From Blasia pusilla (lineage: Eukaryota; Marchantiophyta; Marchantiopsida; Blasiales): 64,000 nucleotides of DNA. The position numbers and the translations under genes are program-made. Under the pieces are notes generated by a model, which saw only the letters and a list, made by a program, of their open reading frames with translations, had not been told where the DNA came from and did not search any database. The stretch is from positions 34,472,001-34,536,000 of the forward strand of contig CM114273.1 of NCBI GenBank assembly GCA_050084515.1. The letters are read 5' to 3'. This document shows positions 47,700 through 60,140 of the stretch, one piece after another. The stretch's first letter is position 1. Each line of letters begins with the position of its first letter.

Positions 47700-48689
47700 T
47701 CTAGACTCTAGACTCTAGACTCTAGAGGGGAGGGGAAGAGGAGCAGTGGAGCGCAGAGAGGAGGAGGAGGAGGAGGAGGAGGTGCAGTGGAGCACAGAGA
47801 GGAGGGGAGAGGAGGAGGAGGTGCAGTGCAATGCGGTGGAGGAGCACAGGGCAGGGGAGGGAGAGCTGCAGTGCAATGCAGTAGCAGAGGACGGGAGGGT
47901 GGAGAGGAGAGGAGGGGAGAGGAGAGGGGGAGGGGAAGAGAGGAATGGAAAGGGATGGAGGAGAGTGAGAAGTGGACTTCTTCGCTGGACGGCAATATCG
48001 ACAGATTGTGGAGTTGCTGTGCTGGATGTTTTAGCGCTACCTCTGCTCTCTCTGTTGCACTCTCTTTTCTTCGCGTCAGTGCTCCGACCACGACTCTGTG
48101 ACATGGTTTGTTGTTTCCCTGTCACATGCAATTCTTGACTCTTCTTCCTCTTCTTTCTTTGTTTCTTCCTTCCTTCCTTCCTTCCGCTCTTCTGCTTCTT
48201 CTTTTTCTCCACCTTCACGCTCCCTCCGTCCTCCGTCCCTCCGTGCGGATCCGATGCTCGCTGCCCAGCTCGCTGCTGAGGGGATGTTGCGGCTGGGATT
48301 TTCGTGGATCGGCCAATTTCCGGGAGGATTTTCTGGCGGGGTCTGTGTGGTAATGTGATTGCACACCTCGTGTGCAGCCAGATCTGTGGCGCGGGCGAGC
48401 ATTTATCCCGGGCGTGTGTAGGTGGTAGAGCCGTAAGAAGAACAGGGAGAGAGAGGGAATTTGCCGCGGGCGTAGTGAGATTGTTTCAAGTCCCCGAACA
48501 TGGCAGATGCTTGAGTGAGGCGCAGGGTGGGGGGAAAAGAAGGCAGAGCCTCTGAGTGAAGCGTGGTCTACTGCTTTGCCGGACAGGAGATTCCGAGATC
48601 GTTGTGCTTCGATTGCTTCTCCTTCAAGCCATCGTCTGTAGCAGAGTCCAGTCCTCGCACAGGAAGGTTGCGGAATTCTCCCTTGTTCT

Positions 48690-48755
<66 letters not shown>

Positions 48756-48924
48756 CTTGGCCGCTCGAGGTTGATTGTATCACTACAGGGCTTGGGAGAG
48801 AAGGAAGAGAGAATTATTCCAGAAATCTTCCTATGCTTGAGTATCACCATATTACACGAGGGAGACTCTGACATAGTGTGATAGCTGACCATACAGAGTG
48901 TTGGTGCGGAGCTTCCAGTCATCT

Positions 48925-48974
<50 letters not shown>

Positions 48975-49839
48975 CAGAGATGCTAGGACGGACCCAGGGT
49001 GCTGTTGAAGATCGGGTATTAGCGGGTCGCAAGGTTGTTGACGGGAAGGGGTGACGCCATATGGCTGTGTGCAGATGAGGAGCAGGGATCGACTCGGTGA
49101 CCGTCCAAGCTGAAGGGAGGGAGACGAGGGCAGTTCTGTGGCCGCAATCGGAGATAGGTCTCGTTCGTATGTGAGCATCGATTCCCGCCATCGTCGTGTA
49201 TACTTTCTATCCTGCTTTCTGAACTCGGTCATCTGTGCTCGCGAGAGGTCTTGGTGTTCATCTGCGGCCTTGTCAAGTATGAGTATGTTGTGTGTCTTTG
49301 GAAGTACTCTTGTCCATCCAATCATCCATCCTGACCGGTCGTAAATTCTGTGTCACTCACAGGTTTCTGGAGATCGAGGTGAGGAGGAGTGCCTTCTTGG
49401 GACAGCGGACTGTGATGATCGGGACGCTTCTAGAATCATTCTCTGGTGCTCCCACCAGTGTGCGCTAGGTAGTGATACCACTCTGCTCCCCTACATCGCA
49501 GCCCGGAAATGTGAGCCGTTTGGCTCTCTTTGTCAGACGTCCGAAGCGTGATCCGGGTCCTGAAGCGAGCGCTGACTTGTGGGTCCAGGAACAGAAGCCG
49601 CTTGGAGATGTCGGCCAAGAGAGTCAGCGTTGCAACAAGGGGTGTTAGCCTGCATTTGCAATGGATGTTCTGAGTGCAGAACACCGTTGCTCCAACTTCC
49701 GAGAGTCGCACTACTTATCATGGGCACAGGAAGAAACTTCTGTCAGTGGTAGTGTCTCAACCAGCTCAGATTTCCCCCCTCGCTAGTTTTACGCGTCTGA
49801 GTTAGTCCGATCGTGTCGAATCGTGCCCTTAAACTAAGC
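47700..49839 (+). promoter_or_regulatory. Promoter and long 5' leader region of the LOTUS-like gene
   Basis: It starts with a CTAGACT tandem (47700-47727), then a GAGGAG-rich purine tract (47728-47960), a CT-rich tract (48140-48235), a (TC)n run (48694-48751) and a (GA)n run (48925-48969). No TATA box was identified. Transcription start and possible non-coding exons cannot be fixed from sequence. Long frames here on either strand are low-complexity artefacts. Confidence 0.45.
48694..48969. repeat. Inverted-orientation (TC)n and (GA)n microsatellites
   Basis: (TC)n of 58 bp at 48694-48751 and (GA)n of about 44 bp at 48925-48969 are complementary and 173 bp apart, so they could form a long stem. 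The intervening 48840-48920 resembles 57125-57205. Confidence 0.9.
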
Positions 49840-52800
49840 ATGACTGATGTTTCGTCCGGCTACTTAGAAGGTGAGTACAAGATGATAGAAACGCAGAAGG
49901 GAGGTCCTGGGCCAGATCAGAAGAGCAGCGTCATGGAGAAGAAGAGGATGGTTTCTGGAACAGGAAAAGGAGGTAGTGAAGGTGAACATTCACCCCAGAA
50001 GAGTGAGAACGGCAGCATAATTCCTACCTGTAGAGTAGACAATGATGATGACGACGAAAACGAGGTGTCCAGGATTTCCAACGTGGACTCGTATGCTTCT
50101 CTGAGGATTGCCGGCAGTCCTCGAGCTCAAGTGACTGGGGTTCGCAATGAAGAGCAGGACGTGGAAGCAGATGCATATGGCAGTGGAGAGGAGGATATTC
50201 AGTACTCTGATGGATCAGATTATGAGCAGGTAGACGATGATGTGTATGAATCTGATGCCAGCTATGAGGACTTGGATGGAGGCTTCTCAGGGTATGCGAG
50301 AGTCGCCGTTGTGGATGGGGAGCAGGCCAAGACTAAGCCTATGGAGAGGACATTTTCACCGTATGCAAGGATATCTGTTCCGGACATGCCTGAAGCTGAA
50401 CATCGGAAGTACATAGACAGGGACTATTCGCCGTACGCAAGAGTTTCTATGCCAGGCAGTGAATCTGACCATGGAAACTTCACAGAGACTGATACTGGAT
50501 TTGCAAGGATTTCTGTTGCTGGAAGTGACACTGATTTTGGCAACCGTGGAGAGAGAGATAGGTATGCACGAATCTCTGTTGCCGGCAGTGAATACGGGAG
50601 GGATGTGGACACCAGGGAGGTCCCAGGCTATGCAAGAATCTCAGTAGCAGGCGGCAAAACGAGCAGCAAAGTAGACCGTGGAATCCATTTAGAACGGGAA
50701 TTTTCTGGATATGCTAGAGTCTCTGCTCCAAGCAGTGAAGCAGAGCCGGGAGTGTATGTAAGGGTTTCGGTAGCAGGCAGTGAAGCGGATCTGGGGGATT
50801 ATGCTAGAATTTCTGTTGCAGGCAGTGGATCAGACGAGGGAAAGGAAGTGGACAGGCAGCTTTCAGGATTCGCCAGAGTCTCTGTGGCAGGTAGTGAACA
50901 TGGAAAGGAGATGGATAGGGAGTACTCCAGATATGCAAGAGTTTCTGTAGCTGGTAGTGAAGCTGAATATGGAAGAGATTTAGAAAGGGACTCTCCAGCA
51001 TATGCAAGAATCTCAGTCGTGGGGAGTGAAGTGGAGTATGGGAAGGAGATAGACAGTAACTTTTCAGTATATCCGAGAAAGTTCGCTGGAGAAAAGAATC
51101 TCGACATTGGAAGTCCTGTTGGGTCTAGACTCAAAGTGGTGACGCATGAGGCGGAACATGTCTTTGAAGAGAAGGAACTGTCTTCAAGTGGTTTGGTGGT
51201 ACAGGATGAAGAAGACAATGAGTCATGGGATGAGGAATACAGGTCATACATGGAGCTCAGTCCCGAAGTAAGGGCCAAATTGCAGTATCAAGTGCGGGTT
51301 GTTTTGGTTTCACCTCTATTTGAGCTTCAAGAGCATAAGCTGTCAGCTTTTTCCAGTGTATATAAGAAGAAGTTTGGGAAGGATGTGGAAGAGACAGGCT
51401 TTAGCTCTGCAGCAAGGCTGTGCCGCGCCATGCCCCATGTTGTACAGAGAAAACGTCTTGACGAGGATGGAGAGCTTATCCTAGTGGATTCTGGAAAGAA
51501 CCGTAGGGCTGTTGCTGGTATCAGGTCTGGCTTAAGGCGGATTGTATTTGAAGTGTTGAATTCCCACTCTGCGAAGATAATGTATGAGCAGCTCGAGGAG
51601 GAGTGCTCCCAACTGCTGGGGGAGCCTTTGGTAGAGGTGCTGACTGAGCATGGATATGATACCCCCACTGTTGAATGTCTGGTCAAAGACATGCTAGATA
51701 TTGTTTCCTGTGAGGAGGATGGACTCAAAAGTGGTGCGAGCCTTTGTGCCGATGCAGAAGACCCAGCACTCACTGATGGGTTACTCATAAGAAGGATTAC
51801 TTCATGCAGGAAGATTGTTTACACACCAGATCCTAAACAGATGGTAGCTGAAGTAGAGGATGTACAAGCAACAGCAGGAGGTACAGTTTTCGTTGATGCT
51901 TCCTTTTTGTTACACGTTTTGAGATCCATGCGGGGTCACCTATGCATGACTCTTTACTTGTGATGTGGGCTGGGAAGTTGAGGTCGTGAGCCACAACTTG
52001 CTTATTGATGGGTGGAGGAGTTATGTCGACTCAATGACATTACCAGCCGTTGAGTCTGGACTGGTCAAAGGATGCACTGGGTCTTGCCTGCCAGAGAAAG
52101 GAGAAGTGGCTTCAAATGGAAGAGATGGTAGAGTCATCTGTTGGGGTGATACTGTCCTGAGCTTACTGCTGAGGGTACTGATGATGGATGAGTCACATCA
52201 GAGTGAATGCACCATTCTGCAATGATAGAGAACTGCGATTTGGTTATTCTCCCCTCTGCTAGTCTGTAAATCAGCTGTGTGTAATTTTGGGTCTCTGTTG
52301 AGGTTTAGTGGCACTACCAAATAATGGACTAATGGCCGCCTTTTGTGCTGTTTGCAGAGCCCAATGGTGCTCAACATCCCAGGACCCTCCAACCTGAAAG
52401 TTTGAAAGTGGGGGGGTCACTAACTTTACGCGGTCTGAAAAATGAGATCAGAAGATATGGAGAGTCAAACTTGGATTCTAAACCTTCTGTAGGAGATGAA
52501 ATATTGCAGGCTCGGCTTCATTTACAAATCCTCTTGGCTTTCTATAATTCTGGCCATGGCGTAGAACTCAACAATATCTGTGAACTCTATGAGACCACTT
52601 TTAAGAGAAGTTTAGACCTGCAGTTGTTAGGGTTCGAGTCAGTATTGGAACTTGCCAGATGTTGGCAGGACATTTTCTTGTTTCAAGAGTTCAGGCCAGA
52701 CTGGGTTTTCCTCGTACCCTCCTTGGGAAATAGACGAATATTGAACACTGTCCGGACAGGGCTTAGATCCACTGTGTTCTCCATCTTGGTGGATACTTTT

Positions 52801-54939
52801 CCAGAAGGATTGGATCCATTAGACTTCTTGCATCGCCTTCAGAAAGCCACATCTGGAAAACTTTGGGAGGTCCTTGACACCAATGGTTATGTCTGCTCTG
52901 AATTGGGAAAGACAGAAAGTTTCCTCGGTTCTAATTCTGAATTCCAGTTGGCTGAGTTTGAGGAAATTTGCATCCTGCTGGATGATATGATGGACTTTGT
53001 TCGTCTGGGATCTAATGAGGATGGCTCCTTGGTTGTCAAGCTCGCAAGTAAAGATCCCCCATTGATTGACTTGGTGGACTGTAAGATGGAGGAGACAGAC
53101 CTTGGCAGCTTTGACGAGCTCTTTGTGAATCTGATGATGATAGCTGTAGATGAAACAGAAGATGTGAATGGAGAAGAGGGTTCTGTTGAGAACGGTGCAA
53201 AACAGGGAGATGCAGATTTACCGGCTGCCGGCCGAGTACGAACAATTGTTGAGAATTTTGAGTATATTGCTGGCCTTAGGTCGGTGCATTCACAAACGCC
53301 TGATACACTGAGACTCAAGCATGAGATTCGACTCATACTGGCATCACCAGAATATCTGGAAGATGGCATTGCCTGGAGTGATCTGAATAATATCTACAAG
53401 GATCGAACCGGACAAGAGCTAGGTTCAAAAGCAACAGTGAAAGGCCTGTTGCGTTATATGCCTGATATTGTTTGTAAGGAGTCATTGGTGGAAAAACATG
53501 CTCGTCTCTCCAAGACACCAAAGAATTTGCGAACTCTTTCTGCAACAAGAGCAGGATTGAGACAGGTCCTCTTTTGGGCTTTGCTGAAGAATCCAGGAGG
53601 TATATGGGCCAATCTTCTGGAAGGATGGTTTACTGATTTTGCGGGGATGTCTCTAGCTGCTACTCTTCAGCCCCATGGATATGAGGCATCAAAGAGCAGG
53701 CCCTTGTTTCCAGTCTCCATATTCCTCAGGGACATGAATGATATTTTGCAGAAAAAGTCTGCACATTATGATGTCTTCATATGGGCTGGCGGGGTGAAAG
53801 ATCCTGTTCATAGTGATGCAGCGCTTCTCGGACTTTCTGAGCTAATGATTCAGTATGATCCTTTGAGAGGAGAGGAAACACACAATGTGTCAGAAAGGAT
53901 TGCCCAGTTCGAGCGAAGTTTTGCTAGGAAAGCAGCTCTGAAGGACCAAAAAGAAGATCATCAGACTGACTCTGAGTCGGAGGAAAGGTTGACTGAGGAG
54001 GATATCTCTGAGAAAGCAGTAATGGAGGCGCATAATATTGAGGAAGAGGAGCAAGGGGTAGATTTGGATTCCACAAAATCTGCCAGCGGAAAGAATGTGG
54101 AAGAACCACAAGACAACAATGCCCATATCAGTCAGTCAGAAGCTGGTGAAGTAGTGCTGAATGATGTCACTGGCGAAAAAGCTGGAGTAATAAAACATGG
54201 AAGTGATGAGGAGTATCAAGTGGACACGATTGCTGTGGTGCCAGTTATCAGTGGAGATAAAGAAGAGCATGTTACAGGTGATGTAGTTTACTTCCAAGGT
54301 GGTGACGAAAGGGAAGTAGTACTTCACATGGATAGTATTTCGACCTATGAAGATAAAGGCAAGGAGGAGGGTGAGGAGTACCTCGCAGATATTGAGGCTG
54401 GAGTAGGATCAGAAAGTGGAAGTAATGATGAAGCTGGAGAAGATGAGAAAGTATATGTACTTGGGAACAAAGATATAAGAGAAAATGACCAGGAGAGAGT
54501 GTATGTCCTTGGCAGTCAAGATGACAACAGGGGAGAAGATGAGAGAGTCTATGTTCTCAGCGGTGAGGGTGTAAAGGTAAGACAGGAAGAGGAGGAAGAG
54601 AAGTTAGATTCCATGGCAGAAGCATATGCCCAACTGCGAGTGGCAGGCAAAGGTCCTAAAGTGAACTTGGATGAATGGCAATTCACAGATTCAGAGGAAG
54701 AAGAAGGGTATGCATTTGATGATGAAGACGACAATGACTTCGATGGAGAAGAGGAAGAGGAAGAGGAAGAGGAAGAAGTAGAAAATGAGGAAGAGGAAGC
54801 AGCTTCCCAAGGTTCCACCACAGAGCATCACGATAGTGATCAAAAGCAACCTAGAGTGACAGTTCCATATGACAATGCTGAACCGAGGGATGCGACTAGA
54901 GCATGGGTTCTTCCCAACAAGAGCATTCCGGTCAAGTAG
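49840..54939 (+). CDS. Large acidic protein with YARISVAGSE repeats and three LOTUS/OST-HTH-like modules, 2 exons
   Basis: Exons are 49840-51880 and 52358-54939. The intron is GT-AG, splitting a Glu codon, and total 4623 nt gives 1540 residues. The ATG at 49840 is the first in frame; an upstream GTG at 49813 is unlikely. Residues 84-415 hold about 14 copies of a decapeptide near YARISVAGSE, and one more (YAQLRVAGKG) lies near 1437. Three related modules of about 155-170 residues follow (472-627, 731-898, 1000-1158). Each starts with a helical unit such as RLILASPEYL...LNNIYKDRTGQELG...LLRYMPDIV, which fits the winged-helix LOTUS/OST-HTH pattern (RNA or helicase binding in characterised proteins). 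Each module also has AGLR/SGLR.. and a distal LEV/LHGY segment. The C-terminus is Glu/Asp-rich. Family assignment is by pattern only and function is unknown. Confidence 0.8.
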
Positions 54940-57025
54940 CAGCTTTCACAAACCCCCAAGCTGGGGTAGATCTTGAGAATAGGAAGCAAGAATGAGATGA
55001 AAGATTGAGAGTGGTTGGGTGTTCAGGGGAGAAATATGGAGCAGGGCGACAATGGTGAAAGACTTCAATGAACTGAAGATGTGAAATGTTCCAAGACAGA
55101 CAGCAATCTTACTAGCCCAGCAAAAATCTTGCCCGCTGCTGTGTTTGGAGATATTTAATTGAACGAGTTTGGACTTGCTGCTCCCAAAATGTCATCTTTC
55201 CAGTAATTCATCTAAAGGAGAGAATGTACTTTTGAGGGGCTCCTGTCGCAGTCTTGTGACTGGAGAACAAACTCATGTGAAGGAGACAGAATATATGTCA
55301 GGGCACAGTTCTGATCAGTTAATTGAAGAAGTGGACCAGAATGTACTGAATTTTCACCCTTGGTAATGGGGGAATTGGTTGGAGGCAAAATGGGATGGAT
55401 GCTCTTTGAGGAGAACCGAGCTTTGCTGCAAAAGTGGATGGGTATCTACTCCTCCCTGCTCCGGCCCCCTTGCCTAGAACATGACCCAGTGGATGCTATC
55501 TCATCAGTACTGATTTTGCTGTTCTACTGCATTATTTGTACCCTACAAAGTAGTTTGATGGAAATTCATCCAGCAGTCTCCACTCTCCTTTGTGTAAGCA
55601 TTTTTTGTTTCAAGGGAGCTTGACTTTACCATAAGTAGATGAGCAAGAAGCATCTATTACACATGGTGGAACTTCTTAAGCTGTTTGCACAGCCTAGCTG
55701 GTGAAGTTAAAAGATGATTAGCAGTAAAGGTGGCTCATTGAAGTTGGTCATCAAATGGCGACAGATGGTATGTGTAGCCACTTTCTAGAGTGGTTGGTGT
55801 TGTTGTAACAGTATATCATCACCAGTACAACTATTGGTTTAGTGCTGCATGAGTGACTAGCACTAGCTTGGTAATGTAGATTACTTTATTGTTACAATTG
55901 ATTATGTGGCTCTTCAACTTGACAATTGGTTCAATTAATGGAGAGTCCTGCCTGGCCAGCCCGTCCATGCAATCCCTTCAATCTGGCAAGGTCTCGACTT
56001 GTGTATAAGGTAAGTGTCAGGAGTTTGGTTGTCCTGAACTTGGGGTGATATCACATTCTCGAATGCAATTCAAGACCTTCAGGGCAGGGTCAGTAATGGC
56101 CAGTACCCGAGCTGCCTGCAGCAACTTCTGGCAGTGAACAGGCGTTTGTGGTCCATTGCCTGTAAGATTTGGAAAATGGCTTCCTTTGTGCTTGGCTTTT
56201 ACTTAAAGGATCAGGGACCTATGATTATAGTTTTGTGGGTGGTTACTGACAGAGTCAGGATTGGCTCCGTCGATTTCATTTAGTGTTTATGAACTCTATA
56301 GATTTCCTAGTGGTCTCTCCACAACTGCCACGTTCTCTGTCACGTGGAGAACTGTACATTTATACTTTTAATGAAGATCCCTCTCATCCCACCCTGTCCA
56401 TACCCCAGGGATTCTGCATTCTCTTCAGCGTGAGAGTTGAGTGATTGAGAATATTTGTTGTTTGTGATGAATGCAGCTGTGTGGGTACTCATCTGGTTCA
56501 TGAATTCTTTCCAACCATACCAAGGTCTGATGGCTTTGTGAGCCTTCTCATCAAGGATTGAAGAATTCCTGTTTCTCCCAATGGATACTGACCGTTTCTC
56601 CAGAGTGAGGGCTGGGTGATCAAGATTTTTTTTCAGTTGTGATGCCTGCCCCCTCTCACCAAAGGCAAGGTTGAATGGCTGTGTTTGTCTGCTTGGCTGC
56701 AGCGAATCCAATTGTGCTCTCAGATGCTTGACATTTGTGATTCCAGATCTACAGTCCAATTGACTGCTCACTATCCCATCTACCGAGGAAACCCTCAGGG
56801 AGTAAGGAGAGTTTTGTCCACAGTGTCCTGAGTGTTATTTGTACTGATGGCTTGAGTGGGGACTGGCTTCTCTCAGGAGGGTTAGCAATGGCACATGGTT
56901 GGTCCTTCAGGAGGTCCCTAAGACCTCCATCAGGTGATACCTGAGGAAGAAGGTGGCTGATCATGGCAGTTCAAATTTATTGCAGCCTAACAGTTTCATA
57001 AGTGTTGCACTTGTAGTGACCAGAG
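54940..57025. other. 3' UTR and flank of the LOTUS-like gene
   Basis: Moderate-GC sequence without a convincing ORF. Its composition resembles the preceding gene up to about 56900, so a long 3' UTR or further 3' exons are possible. A minus-strand frame at 56340-56771 has no recognisable family. Confidence 0.4.
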
Positions 57026-57205
57026 AGACAGATCTCATTAAGTAGTGCATGACCATAGACCCCTTGCCTTGGTTGGACGATGCTAGAGATTGGGATGGGC
57101 CTAGAGAGAGGAAGAAACGAAGATACCATATGAGAGGAGGGAGACACTCTCGTAAAGTGTGAGTGATGACCATACAAAATGTTGGTGTGAAGCTTCCAAT
57201 AAATC
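57026..57205 (+). repeat. Composite dispersed repeat sharing modules with AUG6 intron 1 and the LOTUS gene leader
   Basis: 57031-57085 matches the 80-bp unit of 23161-23320 (CTCATTAAGTAGTGC, GACCATAGACCCC, GGTTGGACG.TGC). 57120-57205 matches 48840-48920 (GGGAGAC.CT, GTGTGA, TGACCATACA.A.TGTTGGTG, GAAGCTTCCA). A single element with both halves probably seeded all sites. Confidence 0.75.
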
Positions 57206-57209
57206 CTTC

Positions 57210-59400
57210 ACAACAACCCTGATTGGGATCCCAATACGTATTATTTACTAGTGCAGCAGTGAATATAGGCTGCTGAATGTGTTTAGGGTTAGGTGTTATC
57301 TTAGTAACATTAGCATGGGCTGTTGCCATGTGGTATTTCGCAAGAGACCAAGTAGTGGCGAGAAGTCGAATCCTCATTATCACACAAGGCTGAACAATTT
57401 ACTCAGAGTTAGGGTTCGGATGATCTGCATATACCTCCTTCATACCCCTATGGAAAGTTGGCAATCCTACAAAAATATCTCCATCTGGATTTACAGCAAG
57501 GAAATCCCATTGCCTACCTATATACAACAAGTCTTTTGTCATGTTTCAAGTGAAATCAAAGTAATGCTTAGGATGGATTATTCTCTCCAAAGTACACATG
57601 ATCATCAAGTCATATCCACCTTTCGCCACGAAGGAAATCCAATAGAGCATTCTACCGAACCCTAGAAGAGGAAGTGTTATAAAGGTCCCACATGAGAATC
57701 ATGGCTCTTAAAGGTCATTGTCTTTCCACATATACCCTTATTGTTGTCCTCGTAAGTATACCCCGCACCCCGATAACGAGCACACAAAGGTCAATGAGTG
57801 ACCATTACCTAGGTCAAGAGGTCACTTCACCCGTTATAGAAAAAAATGGAGTTCATTGATTGCATCAATCTCAATGCTATATAGTTGTAACTAGCCTCAT
57901 CTAATCATTTAAGATAAAGTTATAGTTGAATATCCTATTGACTCCCTACTTCTTCAACACAATAGAACTCTTATCACTCACCAACTATGATGTGGCAAAC
58001 ATATCCAACAAAAAAAAAAATGAAAAGAGAAATACATACATACATAAGGAAGCAAAACTTCGCCTATAGTGAAAATCAATTGGGAACATACTCCTCTCTA
58101 AATCACTAAATAAGAGTCTAACCAAATCCACACTATGAGTGAGGGGATTAAGATCTAACGCGCCTTTGGCAACACCCTTCCCTATCATGTAGTTGAAAGG
58201 AGAAGCTCAACTCTAGAAAGATAAGCCTCTCTAAGCCCCCAAGGCTCCAAAAAGATGAGATAGCACATATATCATCCCAACTTACACATCTACTATCTAA
58301 CTAATTTAAAAATGTCTCAAGAAATCTTCAAGAGGGTGACATGCATACACATGTTACCAAGGGTGCCCAACATGCCATTGCTCTTGACCTCTCTAGTACT
58401 CCGCAAACATAAAGCCCCTACCCCAATTCTACAATGTACTCTCACTCGATTATAACTAGTGTGATATGTATGGAATTTTTCATTGAATAGACTAGTCGGC
58501 ATGCCCTTGTGTTGCACGAATAACAAAATATTCCCATCCAATTTTTGTGTGCGGTCCCTTGATTCTCCATTTCTAAACTTGCTTCTTATTTTAAAATCCT
58601 CATCTCATGGTCCCCTCTTTGGTTGGAAAATCATCCATCCAAGTTATCTCTTGGTTTTGGGAGAAAAGAAACCCATCGTCAATCTTTATTATTTAAGAAA
58701 AAAATATTTATTTTCCCGTTTTTCTTCTTTGGGAAAAATAATTCCCTCATTCCTTACCTCCTTATTTATTTGGAAAAAAAATCATCCTATCTTCCCAAGA
58801 TCTCTTACCAAACTCATTTCTTCCTTTCTTCCATTCTCCTTTCAAAGTCATGCTAGTTTCAAAGAGATTCCAACTTGAGTTGGTGAGATTTCTTTGAGCT
58901 CTTTAATTTTCTCCCACTCAAAAAAATTATATATGGTAAGAGGTTTTTGACCATTTAAGTGTTCATTGGGCACCAAATTTTCTACTTATATTGTAGTATC
59001 AATAGCCTAGTGACAACTCACTTCAACCAACATAGACTCATGGAGATATTATCACCTTGTTGAATATGTCCCAAGCATGATTAGGATTAGACTTACTTTT
59101 GAAGTGTATTTTAAGAACTGATATTTCGAAGGTGATCATGAGTAAACTCTATTAGAGTGATTGTGATGATTTAATCGTCAATTTTCCTCACATAAACTTT
59201 GGTTGGTGATAATTTTTATCCCTTAGTATTTTGATCAAGTGTTTGTCGTGCACATACACATTGCTTCACATCATACATCGCTAATGTCATTCAACAAGCT
59301 TAACAACCTAAAATCCATATTCAATTATGGAATCCACACACATATATAATCATATACCAAAAACTATCCAATAAATTTGGCACGTAACCACACGCTCTAA
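57210..59400. other. AT-rich intergenic region, nothing recognised
   Basis: No named repeat or domain is seen. T-rich frames around 58480-58880 lack similarity to any family. Confidence 0.45.
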
Positions 59401-59404
59401 TTGC

Positions 59405-59500
59405 AAAGCTCTCTCTTGTATCAAACCAAACCCACTTTCCTAGTAAGAGGCTTGGGATTAATCACAAGGCAAGAGAGACTATATCTTTGATAGAACATCT
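59405..59500 (-). repeat. LTR fragment (U5 part) in inverse orientation, related to element 1 LTR
   Basis: The reverse complement shares TCTCTTGCCTTGTGA, AATCC.AAGCCTCT and GTGGGTTTGGTTTGA with 9757-9835 in element 1. It belongs to a fourth, opposite-oriented family member. No other part of that element is recognised nearby. Confidence 0.75.
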
Positions 59501-59767
59501 TGAGTTCATACTTAATATATGACGATATTGAGTTACATGTTCAACAATAGCCAATTTCCCAAATGCCATGGATATTACTTTTTGAAAAGTCTCGGCCTAT
59601 TGAGAATATGCTCTTACCTAGATATCTAGGTTGTCAAGGTTCAACAATGTCACATATGAGTAGCCGATAGGCCGAGATCTATCGTGGATAGGGCGTAGGA
59701 GCCAACGGACTATCTTGAGTGTAACTTTGTCCCACAGTGTCGGATGAGGTTCAGGATAGGTCCATTG

Positions 59768-60129
59768 TGTCAAGAACGTCGTTTCTGACGACTTTCATGT
59801 TGAGGTCTTTTACAGCCGGGTGACTTGTTGACCAGGTCACCTGCCCCTGGTAACCTGTGCGCGCAGGTTACCAAGGGAAGGGCTATTCTTAGGGGAAGAG
59901 CCTTTTGGCTCTTCCCAACCTATATAAGAGAGGAAGATGGCTTTCCTAAGCCATCTTTCTCATGTTGGGCCGTTGGAGCACCTCCCTTGTATGTGTGTGA
60001 GCTAGGACTAGGGTGCTAGCGTCCGGATTCCTTGATAGCACAGGGTGGACGAGGCTCGATATGCCGATGTAGATTGAGGAGTGGAGTTTTAGGCCGGGTG
60101 TGCCGTTTTTACTACTCTTTATTTTTACA
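59768..60129 (+). repeat. 5' LTR of element 3 (3' end well supported, 5' end inferred)
   Basis: The inferred start TGTCAAGAAC resembles TGTCATGACC of element 2. The end TTTTTACA precedes the PBS. The length of 362 bp matches element 2 (364 bp). TATATAAG is at 59921. Three perfect hairpins lie around the TATA box. Confidence 0.65.
59849..59957 (+). promoter_or_regulatory. Three perfect hairpins flanking the TATA box in the element 3 LTR
   Basis: Hairpin 1: 59849-59857 with 59864-59872 (GGTAACCTG, 9 bp). Hairpin 2: 59893-59902 with 59907-59916 (GGGAAGAGCC, 10 bp, loop TTTT). Hairpin 3: 59934-59943 with 59948-59957 (AAGATGGCTT, 10 bp, loop TCCT). The TATA box (59921) lies between 2 and 3, and hairpin 3 covers the predicted start site. 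Confidence 0.85.
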
Positions 60130-60140
60130 TGAGAAAGATG
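59952..60140 (+). promoter_or_regulatory. Element 3: transcript start, R-U5 and self-priming PBS
   Basis: CATCTTTCTCA (59952-59962) begins 31 nt after the TATA box and is the perfect reverse complement of the 11 nt right after the LTR, TGAGAAAGATG (60130-60140). Three LTR-end bases extend pairing to 14 bp. Tf1 of fission yeast primes in the same way with an 11-nt RNA 5' end. R-U5 is 178 nt. Confidence 0.75.

Noticed and set aside
47708-48218. Several overlapping frames on both strands rich in Glu/Arg or Ser/Pro/Leu
   Set aside because: They are translations of GA/CT low-complexity sequence with no domain.
48215-49325. Long frames through the (TC)n and (GA)n microsatellites
   Set aside because: Dinucleotide repeats lack stops in every frame; flanks show no protein similarity.
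56340-56771. 143-codon minus-strand frame downstream of the LOTUS-like gene
   Set aside because: No recognisable family, no splice or promoter context; probably chance.
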